Source: Wohlfahrtiimonas sp. G9077 (GTDB lineage Bacteria; Pseudomonadota; Gammaproteobacteria; Cardiobacteriales; Wohlfahrtiimonadaceae). Taken from it: a DNA stretch of 64,000 bases. The position numbers and the translations under genes are program-made. The stretch spans positions 186,001 to 250,000 of the forward strand of contig NZ_NEFD01000002.1 of the NCBI RefSeq assembly GCF_002252155.1, read 5' to 3'. Under the pieces are notes generated by a model. That model had not been told where the DNA came from, made no database searches, and saw only the letters and a list, made by a program, of their open reading frames with translations. Of the stretch, positions 55,752 to 64,000 are shown in pieces (position 1 is the stretch's first letter; each line of letters opens with the position of its first letter).

Positions 55752-56513
55752 TTAGACTTGTAATGCGTAGATCAAATCGATCATAAAGGCAATTTCATCT
55801 TTATTTTCAAGGATTTTCCAATCAGTGACGCCAATGTCATCTAAAATGGATTGACCATTTGGCAAGTTTTTCATCTCTTTGAGCACTTGTTTGATGGGCT
55901 CTGCAAATTCTGCCATTTGTGGGGAAAGCACAAAGCAATGGGCCACACTTTCGATGTCACGCGCTTGCGTTGACACCAATGGATTGAGGTCATTGGCAAT
56001 GGTTTTACTGAGGCCATTGAAGATTTTGGTGGGAATCATGGCGATGTCTGCTTTGCCAGACAATAATGCTTTGATGGCTAAAATGTGATTGCTCACATCC
56101 ACAAAAGTAAAATCATCTTTAGTGAGGTTTGCAGGCTCTAATAAAATGGCGCCTAACATGCGAAGATCAGCATTATCGGCCGCTGCAACATTCACACCTT
56201 TGGGAATGTCCACAACCGCTGTAATGGCACCGCCAACTTTGGCAACCACAGTCACTTCTGCCACATCGCTGGTGGGTTGCGCTAAAGCAATGAACTTTTG
56301 TTCGCGCACAAGCCAGCCAGCATCGTAAGGATTGGCGTATAAGAAATCTATTTTGCCATCTAACAGTGCTTGTTTTTGTTTTTCAAAAGATGAGAAATCT
56401 GTTGTTGTAATGGGGGTGTTGATCTGTTTTGATAGCCATGTCGCAAAGATATACCAACCTGGTAGACGTTGTGGCGCGATGTCTGGTGCTATTGAAAAAG
56501 AGATTGTTGACAT
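55752..56513 (-). CDS. PhnD-like substrate-binding protein without signal peptide
   Basis: A 253-residue protein of the phosphate/phosphonate (PhnD) ABC binding-protein fold, with FLYANPYDAGWLVREQKFIALAQP, AAADNADLRMLGAILLE and IPTKIFNGLSKTIANDLNPLV. The start MSTISFSIAPDIAPQRLPGW has no signal peptide; GGAG lies 6-7 bases upstream within an earlier in-frame ATG, which is therefore not the start. No ABC permease or ATPase gene is near. A cytosolic binding or regulatory role, or export by an unusual route, are alternatives. Confidence 0.65.
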   Translation of the reverse strand: MSTISFSIAPDIAPQRLPGWYIFATWLSKQINTPITTTDFSSFEKQKQALLDGKIDFLYANPYDAGWLVREQKFIALAQPTSDVAEVTVVAKVGGAITAVVDIPKGVNVAAADNADLRMLGAILLEPANLTKDDFTFVDVSNHILAIKALLSGKADIAMIPTKIFNGLSKTIANDLNPLVSTQARDIESVAHCFVLSPQMAEFAEPIKQVLKEMKNLPNGQSILDDIGVTDWKILENKDEIAFMIDLIYALQV

Positions 56514-56667
56514 ATAATACTCCATGTAATTTTTATCTTTTTACATTTGTCTGTGAAGAGTTGGTCTCAATTCTAACAGAAAGTAAAAAAATGATCGTTA
56601 ATTTTGTGCTTAATTGGGCAAGGTAATGTCATTTTGTCATAGTTTACATCTTAATATTGAGGAAAAT

Positions 56668-57438
56668 ATGGAACAGTTTTTAAAGGTTGCACTTTTAGCC
56701 GCGGCAGAGTCTAAAAAAATGATTCGTCAAGCGTACGAAGCACAAGGTTTTAACATTACGATTAAGGGTGATTATACACCAGTTACCGAGGTCGATGTTA
56801 ATGTGGAAACCCTGATCAGATCAATTATTGTTGAAAATTTTCCTGAGCATGGATTTTGGGGTGAAGAAGGTGGAATGATCAATCCTGAGTCCGATTATCA
56901 GTGGCTCATTGATCCGATTGATGGCACCAAAGCCTTTATTCGCCGCCGTCCATTTTTCTCCACACAAATTGCGTTGATGTACAAAGGTGAGATCATTTTA
57001 GGTGTTTCATCGGCGCCATGTTTTGGTGAAGGCGAGATCGCTTATGCCACAAAAGGCAATGGGACATTCATCAATGGTGAGCGCGTTTATGTGAGCGACA
57101 TTACTGAATTGAAAGATGCCGTATTTTCCTCAGGCAACATCAAATCATTGGCAAAAGACAGCACAAAATGGCAAAACTACGGACAATTGTTATTGGCCAT
57201 CAATAGCACACGCGGTTTTGGTGATTTCTTGCATTATCATTATACGGCTGCAGGCAAAGTGGACATTGTGGTGGAATCTGATGTGACGATTTTAGACGTT
57301 GCGGCGCTTTCCATCATCGTGACAGAGGCGGGCGGTAAAGTGACGGATTTAAATGGTCAACCTTTGAGCTTAGAGAGCACAAACATCGTGGCAACCAATT
57401 GTGCATTGCATGATGCTGTTTTGAGTTATCTTCAATAA
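56668..57438 (+). CDS. Inositol monophosphatase-family phosphatase (possibly histidinol phosphatase-like)
   Basis: A 256-residue Mg-dependent phosphatase with GEEGG (65-69), DPIDGT (82-87) and DVTILDVAALSIIVTEAGG. The IDPIDGTKAF segment recalls HisN and CysQ-type members. Substrate is unknown. GAGGAAAAT precedes the ATG; a longer in-frame reading upstream lacks support. It is divergent from the PhnD-like gene. Confidence 0.8.
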   Translation: MEQFLKVALLAAAESKKMIRQAYEAQGFNITIKGDYTPVTEVDVNVETLIRSIIVENFPEHGFWGEEGGMINPESDYQWLIDPIDGTKAFIRRRPFFSTQIALMYKGEIILGVSSAPCFGEGEIAYATKGNGTFINGERVYVSDITELKDAVFSSGNIKSLAKDSTKWQNYGQLLLAINSTRGFGDFLHYHYTAAGKVDIVVESDVTILDVAALSIIVTEAGGKVTDLNGQPLSLESTNIVATNCALHDAVLSYLQ

Positions 57439-57459
57439 AAACGTTCGCCACAGGATTGT

Positions 57460-58140
57460 ATGAAGAACATTTTAATTTTGTGCTGTGTGTGGATCATTGG
57501 TGCATGCAGCACACCTTCTCGTGCGCCGTATATGACGGATGCGCCCCTAGAACAGCGTTTAAAGAGCATTCGCGCGAAAAAGGGTGATCCCATTTTTGTG
57601 CGCATTTTTAAAGAAGAACGCATGCTTGAAATTTGGTATGAAAAACATGGCAAATATCAGCAATTGACCAATTATCCCATCTGTTACTATTCAGGACCTT
57701 TAGGGCCGAAGAAAAAGCAGGGTGATCGAGTTTCACCGGAGGGTTTTTATCAAGTCACGCGCCGCGCGCTCAATCCCTACAGCCAATATTACAAGTCGTT
57801 TGATTTAGGTTTTCCGAATCAATATGACCGCTTTAAGGGCTATACGGGCGATTATTTGATGGTGCATGGTGATTGTGTCTCCGTTGGCTGTTATGCCATG
57901 ACCGATCAGCAAATGGAAGAGATTTATCAGCTCGTGGCCGCTTCATTGAATCGTGGGCAAGCGACAGTGCCGGTGCATGTGTTTCCCTTTAAAATGACGG
58001 ATGCGCGCTTGAGCCGAGAGAAACATTCGCCCCATTATGCGTTTTGGTTAGAGTTAAAAGAAGGGTATGATTATTTTGAGAAATATCATAAGGTTCCGAA
58101 TGTTGGCATCCGAAGTGGTAAATATACGATCAATCAATAA
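57460..58140 (+). CDS. YkuD-type L,D-transpeptidase lipoprotein (YafK-like)
   Basis: A 226-residue lipoprotein: lipobox IIGAC (C16), then a YkuD domain with the catalytic HGDCVSVGCYAM motif (H136, C144). YafK-type enzymes act on the peptide side chains or protein links of peptidoglycan in the periplasm. It lies 21 bp after the IMPase gene. tRNA-Ser follows with its own promoter. Confidence 0.85.
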   Translation: MKNILILCCVWIIGACSTPSRAPYMTDAPLEQRLKSIRAKKGDPIFVRIFKEERMLEIWYEKHGKYQQLTNYPICYYSGPLGPKKKQGDRVSPEGFYQVTRRALNPYSQYYKSFDLGFPNQYDRFKGYTGDYLMVHGDCVSVGCYAMTDQQMEEIYQLVAASLNRGQATVPVHVFPFKMTDARLSREKHSPHYAFWLELKEGYDYFEKYHKVPNVGIRSGKYTINQ

Positions 58141-58141
58141 T

Positions 58142-58170
58142 TTGCTATTTGGTTTTAAATCGGGTATATT
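58142..58170 (+). promoter_or_regulatory. Candidate promoter of tRNA-Ser
   Basis: TTGCTA, a 17-base spacer and TATATT lie 20 bases before the tRNA. The -35 is weak, the -10 good. Confidence 0.5.
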
Positions 58171-58189
58171 TCTGCCCTCAAGCATTAAT

Positions 58190-58280
58190 GGAGAAGTGGC
58201 CGAGTGGCTGAAGGCGTTCGCCTGGAAAGCGGATATACGTTAATAGCGTATCGAGGGTTCGAATCCCTCCTTCTCCGCCA
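58190..58280 (+). tRNA. tRNA-Ser (anticodon GGA)
   Basis: A 91-base gene with encoded CCA. The acceptor stem GGAGAAG / CTTCTCC, D arm, anticodon loop CTGGAAA (GGA), a long variable arm (TATACGT... ATAGCGTATC) as in class II tRNAs, and T arm GAGGGTTCGAATCCCTC are all visible. It reads UCC and UCU. Confidence 0.97.
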
Positions 58281-58288
58281 GATAATGT

Positions 58289-58318
58289 AAAAAAGCCCTT
58301 GTTTTCAAGGGCTTTTTT
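58289..58318 (+). terminator. Intrinsic terminator after tRNA-Ser
   Basis: AAGCCCTTG / CAAGGGCTT with a TTTT loop and a T-run, 9 bases after the CCA. Confidence 0.92.
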
Positions 58319-58387
58319 ATTGCCTAATTTAAATATCATTGTGCTGCAATGATTCTGCCCGAAAAGGGCAGGTAACAAGGAAAAAGA

Positions 58388-58711
58388 ATGACAACTGCTG
58401 ATTTTTATATCTATAAAATTAAAAAAGATGCGCAAGGCAACATTGCAGGCGCAAGAATTCGACGCGTTGATGTCGATCAAACAGGCAAAATCTCCGTGAA
58501 AAGTTCACGTTATGCCATCAAATCATTATTGTGTGATCTATTGAAAACACAAAAAATTGCTTTTGCAACGGCGCATTATGCGAAAAATCAAAAATTGTGG
58601 ACGCCAATGCACGCGGTGAATTTAGTGATCATTGGCGATGCAGAATATTTACGCATTGATGAGGCTGAGATTGCCAAAGATGATTTAGGGCAATTGCCTG
58701 AATTTTTATAA
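58388..58711 (+). CDS. DUF3892-like small protein
   Basis: A 107-residue protein beginning TTADFYIYKIKKDAQGNI, similar in pattern to DUF3892 (DFYIxxVxxDxxG). It has no signal peptide or catalytic motif. AAGGAAAAAGA precedes the ATG. It is monocistronic with its own terminator. The function is unknown. Confidence 0.65.
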   Translation: MTTADFYIYKIKKDAQGNIAGARIRRVDVDQTGKISVKSSRYAIKSLLCDLLKTQKIAFATAHYAKNQKLWTPMHAVNLVIIGDAEYLRIDEAEIAKDDLGQLPEFL

Positions 58712-58727
58712 TTCAATGGTTCGGATT

Positions 58728-58757
58728 AAAAAAAACCTCAGCATGCTGAGGTTTTTT
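58728..58757. terminator. Bidirectional intrinsic terminator
   Basis: CCTCAGCATGCTGAGG is a perfect 16-base palindrome flanked by A- and T-runs. It serves the DUF3892-like gene and the convergent DsrE-type gene. Confidence 0.9.
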
Positions 58758-58780
58758 GATAACTTTTGAAAATGCTGCGA

Positions 58781-59146
58781 TTAATTGAGCTGCAATGATT
58801 TTTTAGATTCCATTAAAAGATCAATCACATCGAGCGCTGTGATGATGATGGCATCTTTGAGTAAATCCTCTTCTTTGACGCCATTGTGGATCATACAGGC
58901 TTTACACACTTTCAATTTGCCGCCTGCTTGTAAAAAGGCTGGCAATAGTTCACGGAGCGCTTTAAAAGGTGCGCCAATGTCAATTTTTTCATCATAGCCT
59001 TGTTGTGCTAAAGCCACAGCATCAGACAACAGGACAATGTCCACGCTGTAGCCTTTATTTAAGGCTTCGTTGCCCATCGTAAAAGCGATGGTGACATTGT
59101 TCGCATTTGATTCATGTTGCGTTAAAGTGATTAATAAATCCGCCAT
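58781..59146 (-). CDS. DsrE/DsrF-like family protein
   Basis: A 121-residue protein with a DsrE-type Rossmann-like fold (LLITLTQHESNANNVTIAFTMGNEALNKGYSVDIVLLSD) and two nearby cysteines in KVCKACMIHNGV (about 81 and 84). DsrE-family proteins carry sulfur as persulfide, or act in peroxiredoxin-like roles. It follows the TetR gene by 3 bp, so the two are coregulated. Confidence 0.8.
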   Translation of the reverse strand: MADLLITLTQHESNANNVTIAFTMGNEALNKGYSVDIVLLSDAVALAQQGYDEKIDIGAPFKALRELLPAFLQAGGKLKVCKACMIHNGVKEEDLLKDAIIITALDVIDLLMESKKSLQLN

Positions 59147-59149
59147 AAT

Positions 59150-59755
59150 TTACTCCTTAGGGTTGATTACATGGTCACAGCCATGCGCTAATTGCGTACA
59201 GATTAAACGGGTGACATTGTGAACCATCTCATCTTTGGTGATCAAACCATTGAGCAACATGCCGCCGGCGGCATTTGTGGCGCCATAGATCATGATCAAC
59301 GTGAGCTTTGGAATTTGGTAGCCTTCCGGTAAAAACGGGGCAAGGGATGATTGCAATGTATTGCAATAAAAGTCTTGGACTTCTAGGTCAATCTGTTCAT
59401 ATTCAGGATAGGCTTTTAGTGCTGATATGATGGCAGAGAACTCTTTACCATGATTGTCCATGCAATTGATGCAAGTGCCCGCAAAAATACGCACGGCATC
59501 TTTTAAGCACGTGGCATCTTTGAGGATTTGTTGCTGCATCGTTTCGGCAACTTGCGTATAGGTTTGCTGAAAAAGGATGTGAAGCAGCGTTTTACGATTG
59601 CCAAAATGACGATAGGTAATGGGTTTGGTAACGCCTGCTTTATCCGCTAATGTGATCAATGTGAGGGCTTCAGTGCCTTCTTCACGAATGATCTGATTGG
59701 CAACAGACAATAACTGTTCATGGCGTTCATCTTTGTGTAAACGTTGGCTTCTCAA
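59150..59755 (-). CDS. TetR-family transcriptional regulator
   Basis: A 201-residue repressor with an N-terminal helix-turn-helix (LITLADKAGVTKPITYRHFGNRKTLL, about 31-56) and a C-terminal ligand domain with cysteines that could respond to redox or thiol stress. It heads a two-gene operon with the DsrE-type gene. A perfect palindrome lies 12 bases upstream of the start and is a likely self-operator. Confidence 0.88.
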   Translation of the reverse strand: MRSQRLHKDERHEQLLSVANQIIREEGTEALTLITLADKAGVTKPITYRHFGNRKTLLHILFQQTYTQVAETMQQQILKDATCLKDAVRIFAGTCINCMDNHGKEFSAIISALKAYPEYEQIDLEVQDFYCNTLQSSLAPFLPEGYQIPKLTLIMIYGATNAAGGMLLNGLITKDEMVHNVTRLICTQLAHGCDHVINPKE

Positions 59756-59766
59756 CGGTTGTATCC

Positions 59767-59780
59767 TTATTGATCAATAA
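59767..59780. promoter_or_regulatory. Palindrome TTATTGATCAATAA, likely TetR operator
   Basis: A perfect 14-base palindrome between the -10 (TATAAT on the minus strand, 59795-59800) and the start codon of the TetR-type gene. Confidence 0.6.
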
Positions 59781-59910
59781 AATGATGATTCTCTATTATA
59801 GGCACAAATGTGAGAAGCACATAATTTTGTGGGGATAAATTCTCAAATATCGCGCAATATGTTAGATTATGAGCATGTTACAGCACTAAAATGTTGAAGG
59901 AATGAATTCA

Positions 59911-60387
59911 ATGAGTAAAAAAAGTAAACCTTCGTTCAATCCGCAGATCGCGGCGAATAAAAAGGCTTTTCATGATTATTTCATCGAAGAGAGGATCGAA
60001 GCAGGCATCAGCTTAGAAGGTTGGGAAGTTAAAAGCATTCGCGCCGGTAAAGCTCAGATGAAAGAGGCGTATGTTACATTTAAAAATGGGGAAGCATTTC
60101 TCTTTGGCGCGCACATTTCACCATTGATGTCCGCATCGACCCATGTGCATCCTGATCCTATTCGCACGCGTAAATTATTGCTTCATAAGCATGAGATTGA
60201 TCGCTTGATGGGCAGCATGGACCGCAAAGGTTACACCATTGTGCCATTGGCGATGTATTGGAAAAAAGGGATGGTGAAGGTGGAAATTGGTTTGGCGAAA
60301 GGTAAAAAAGATCATGATAAACGCGCAACCATCAAAGAGCGCGAATGGAACATCGAGAAACAACGTGTGTTAAAAGGAAGTGTGTAA
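59911..60387 (+). CDS. smpB: SsrA-binding protein SmpB
   Basis: A 158-residue partner of tmRNA in trans-translation: [40 protein letters not shown] and the C-terminal basic tail [23 protein letters not shown] is chosen because AAGGA is 9 bases before it; an upstream ATG abuts that site. tmRNA is not next to it in this window. It overlaps yajD by one base. Confidence 0.95.
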   Translation: MSKKSKPSFNPQIAANKKAFHDYFIEERIEAGISLEGWEVKSIRAGKAQMKEAYVTFKNGEAFLFGAHISPLMSASTHVHPDPIRTRKLLLHKHEIDRLMGSMDRKGYTIVPLAMYWKKGMVKVEIGLAKGKKDHDKRATIKEREWNIEKQRVLKGSV

Positions 60388-60749
60388 TGGTGACGATGTC
60401 AAAAAGTCGCTTAGATGAAATTGTGGCAAAAGCGAGAAAAGAAGCAGATCAACGTGCGGCAAGTTATCGTGAACGTGCCCTTAAAATGTACTCTTGGATT
60501 TGTGGGCGCTGTGCGCGTGAGTTTGATCGCAGCAATCTATTTGAATTGACGGTGCATCATCGTGATCATGATCATGACAACAATCCGCCCGATGGCAGCA
60601 ACTGGGAGTTATTGTGTTTGTATTGTCATGACAATGAGCATCAGCGCCAGGAAGAGGCTTTGCGTGCAAAATATCATGTCAGCGAAGATGAAAAAGTTGA
60701 GGTAAAACATAATCCTTTTGCAGGATTGGCGGACATGCTCAAAAAATAG
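60387..60749 (+). CDS. yajD: YajD-type HNH nuclease family protein
   Basis: A 120-residue protein with the HNH layout WICGRCAREF ... LTVHHRDHDHDNNPPDGSNWELLCLYCHDNEH, and zinc cysteine pairs CxxC (about 33-36 and 72-75). It closely resembles E. coli YajD, including the NPFAGLADMLKK C-terminus. Nuclease activity is family knowledge only. ATG 60387 overlaps the smpB stop (TAATG), and AAGGAAG precedes it. Confidence 0.88.
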   Translation: MVTMSKSRLDEIVAKARKEADQRAASYRERALKMYSWICGRCAREFDRSNLFELTVHHRDHDHDNNPPDGSNWELLCLYCHDNEHQRQEEALRAKYHVSEDEKVEVKHNPFAGLADMLKK

Positions 60750-60761
60750 GCGCAATAAAAA

Positions 60762-60789
60762 TTGACAGCGCCGGAGATTACGCTATAAT
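60762..60789 (+). promoter_or_regulatory. Promoter of tRNA-Arg copy 1
   Basis: Perfect TTGACA and TATAAT with a 16-base spacer, 20 bases before the tRNA. Confidence 0.9.
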
Positions 60790-60809
60790 GAGCACCTCTT
60801 TTGAGACAA

Positions 60810-60887
<78 letters not shown>

Positions 60888-60894
60888 TTGATAG

Positions 60895-60923
60895 AAACCC
60901 TGCACGAAAGTGTAGGGTTTTTT
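60895..60923 (+). terminator. Intrinsic terminator after tRNA-Arg copy 1
   Basis: AAACCCTGCAC-GAAA-GTGTAGGGTTT followed by T's; one wobble pair. Confidence 0.88.
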
Positions 60924-60959
60924 GGTATTGAGCGGATGAAAAATGATCGAAACATTTAT

Positions 60960-60987
60960 TTGACAGATCTAAAAATCACGCTATAAT
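60960..60987 (+). promoter_or_regulatory. Promoter of tRNA-Arg copy 2
   Basis: Perfect TTGACA and TATAAT with a 16-base spacer. The stretch after the -10 (GCCTCTTTTGAGA) repeats that of copy 1. Confidence 0.9.
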
Positions 60988-61006
60988 GATTGCCTCTTTT
61001 GAGAAT

Positions 61007-61084
<78 letters not shown>

Positions 61085-61091
61085 TTGATGA

Positions 61092-61119
61092 AAACCCTGC
61101 ACAATGTGCAGGGTTTTTT
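61092..61119 (+). terminator. Intrinsic terminator after tRNA-Arg copy 2
   Basis: AAACCCTGCAC-AAT-GTGCAGGGTTT plus T-run; it is a near copy of the first terminator with a perfect stem. Confidence 0.9.
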
Positions 61120-61147
61120 CATTTTTGGCATTTCATTTGATGGATAA

Positions 61148-61171
61148 TAAAAAAGGCTGAAAATTCAGCCT
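61148..61171 (-). terminator. Intrinsic terminator of purB
   Basis: AGGCTGAA / TTCAGCCT with a T-run on the minus strand, 22 bases after the purB stop. Confidence 0.85.
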
Positions 61172-61193
61172 CTTATCATGTAACTGTTTTACA

Positions 61194-62954
<1,761 letters not shown>

Positions 62955-62962
<8 letters not shown>

Positions 62963-63323
62963 CTGTTGTTTCCTCAAAAAGGGTGAGAAGGGCTGTGTGA
63001 TCCGGGCGGCCAATTTTGGCGCGTTGATCATCTGTCACCACAATCGGGCGCTCTAATAGGGCAATGTTATCCGCTAAATATGCGAGTTTTTGTGCATCTG
63101 ACCAAGTGGCCCATTGATCTTTGATGGGGGTAAATGCATCATCTTTCATGCGCACCATGGCATCAATGTTGTGATCAAGATAGCCTGCAATCTCTGTTAA
63201 TGTGGCCAAGCTTGGCGGCGTTTGTAAATAATGGATGACATTAAAATCCACGCCTTTTTCTGTCAATAGAGCAAATGCTGCCCGTGATTTAGAACAATTG
63301 TCATTATGATAAATGGTCCACAT
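62955..63323 (-). CDS. ArsC-family (arsenate reductase-like/Spx fold) protein
   Basis: A 122-residue thioredoxin-like protein with the reactive cysteine in NDNCSKSRAA (C10) and the late motif RPIVVTDDQRAKIGRP. It matches glutaredoxin-dependent arsenate reductase or YfgD-type relatives; no other ars gene is near, so arsenic resistance should not be assumed. The ATG overlaps the helicase stop by one base. Confidence 0.82.
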
Positions 63324-64000
63324 TATGGCCTCCCGAGACGATAAAATTCTTGTAAATAATTGACGCGCTGCTTTGGACTCATGATGCGAATGCCAGGCAG
63401 CTTCGGAAAATTTTTGGGCAACATTGATTCGGCAATGTATAGCGTGTGTTTTGTGCGCGTGATGGCGACATATAACAGGTTGATCTCTTCGATGATTTTG
63501 AGGATTTGGCTGGCATCTGCGCTTTTTGCTAAACGTTTAACTTCATCTTCTGTGATGAAATCCTCAACCAAATAAACCTCATCATATTCAAGCCCTTTAC
63601 TGCGATGCACGGTGGAAAAAACTAAATCGGCTTGATCCTTATTCTCTTTATCCACTAAGCGTGCTTTGAGCTTTTTCATCACATTAAAGAGATTTGGTCC
63701 ATAGAGCCGCACCAGTTCAATCAGCATTTTAAGTTGTGCATCATTGGTGGTTTCGGCATATTCCTCAAGAGCTTCAAGGCTTGGGAATGTTTTGATCATA
63801 GGACTGTGGATTTTATCGAATTTGCCCAAGTGTAGATTCACCACATCATAAAGGGATGTGCCTTCCTCTGTATGGGTATAAGCATGAATGCTGCCTTCAA
63901 AATAGAGGCTGCCAGTTAGGGAAGGATCATGAATGTAACGAATGGCTTCGCGCAATAAACCTAAATTTGTGCGGCCAAGCACGATCTTTTGATGTAAATT
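63323..64000 (-). CDS. UvrD/Rep-like superfamily I helicase, C-terminal part
   Basis: The gene runs off the right edge; at least 225 C-terminal residues are visible. Motif V (VFSTVHRSKGLEYDEVYLVED) and motif VI (INLLYVAITRTKHTLYIAES) identify a superfamily I helicase 2A region. The exact type cannot be told without the N-terminus. It is cotranscribed with the arsC-like, DUF423 and purB genes. Confidence 0.82.
   Translation of the reverse strand, partial: NLHQKIVLGRTNLGLLREAIRYIHDPSLTGSLYFEGSIHAYTHTEEGTSLYDVVNLHLGKFDKIHSPMIKTFPSLEALEEYAETTNDAQLKMLIELVRLYGPNLFNVMKKLKARLVDKENKDQADLVFSTVHRSKGLEYDEVYLVEDFITEDEVKRLAKSADASQILKIIEEINLLYVAITRTKHTLYIAESMLPKNFPKLPGIRIMSPKQRVNYLQEFYRLGRP

Noticed and set aside
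58178-58480. Minus-strand ORF with GGEGGIRTLDTLLT
   Set aside because: A translation of tRNA-Ser in reverse, another common false protein.
59902-60760. tmRNA gene next to smpB
   Set aside because: No tRNA-like ends or tag-peptide reading frame were found between smpB, yajD and the tRNA genes.

Overview
The window is chromosomal DNA from a gammaproteobacterium. The signs are infC with an AUU start in a thrS-infC-rpmI-rplT-pheS-pheT-ihfA run, a yhbY / rlmE-ftsH neighbourhood, an xseB-ispA-dxs operon, RstA/RstB-like regulators, an aas-lplT pair and a System I (ccm) cytochrome c maturation operon. The base composition and mixture of genes would fit a Cardiobacteriales-like organism (Wohlfahrtiimonas / Ignatzschineria), but that placement is a guess. 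Coding density is high. I see no insertion sequence, prophage, CRISPR array, rRNA or plasmid function.

Layout. 1-2.75 kb (minus): three genes matching the last steps of lysine breakdown through pipecolate (ALDH7-type dehydrogenase, piperideine-2-carboxylate reductase-like enzyme, truncated FAD oxidoreductase), divergent from a YkvI-type membrane protein (3.1-4.2 kb). 4.3-13.8 kb (minus): ccmCDEFGHIAB in an unusual order, including a 57-residue ccmD, ending in a double AAA+ ATPase of unknown function. 13.9-19.5 kb: folA, aas-lplT, a secreted HEXXH protein and a two-gene minor pilin set. 19.5-23.5 kb: yhbY, a small membrane protein, an RsuA-type pseudouridine synthase, rlmE and ftsH, the last behind a heat-shock-like promoter. 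23.5-30 kb: an Lrp-type regulator divergent from a LysE-type exporter, then a purine operon (AzgA permease and two adenine deaminase-family proteins) behind a long leader with a 28-codon ORF and mutually exclusive helices. 30-34.4 kb: two repeat proteins and rstBA. 34.5-40.2 kb: two convergent gene sets (HAD phosphatase, esterase, two half-size transporters; aminotransferase, FemAB-like acyltransferase, arginase-fold protein). 40.3-42.1 kb: envelope proteins. 42.3-49.2 kb: translation operon and ihfA. 49.3-52.3 kb: isoprenoid precursor genes. 52.5-64 kb: MscS channel, glyQ without glyS, a PhnD-like protein without signal peptide, an IMPase, an L,D-transpeptidase, tRNA-Ser, a DsrE/TetR pair, smpB-yajD, two tRNA-Arg units, purB and a helicase fragment.

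How the parts fit. Much of the window is housekeeping in tight operons with start/stop overlaps. The parts with least precedent are the purine-operon leader together with its divergent deaminase paralogue, the AAA+ ATPase attached to the ccm operon, and the 34.5-40.2 kb set of apparent metabolic and transport genes of unknown product. All calls come from reading the sequence; no database search was run.
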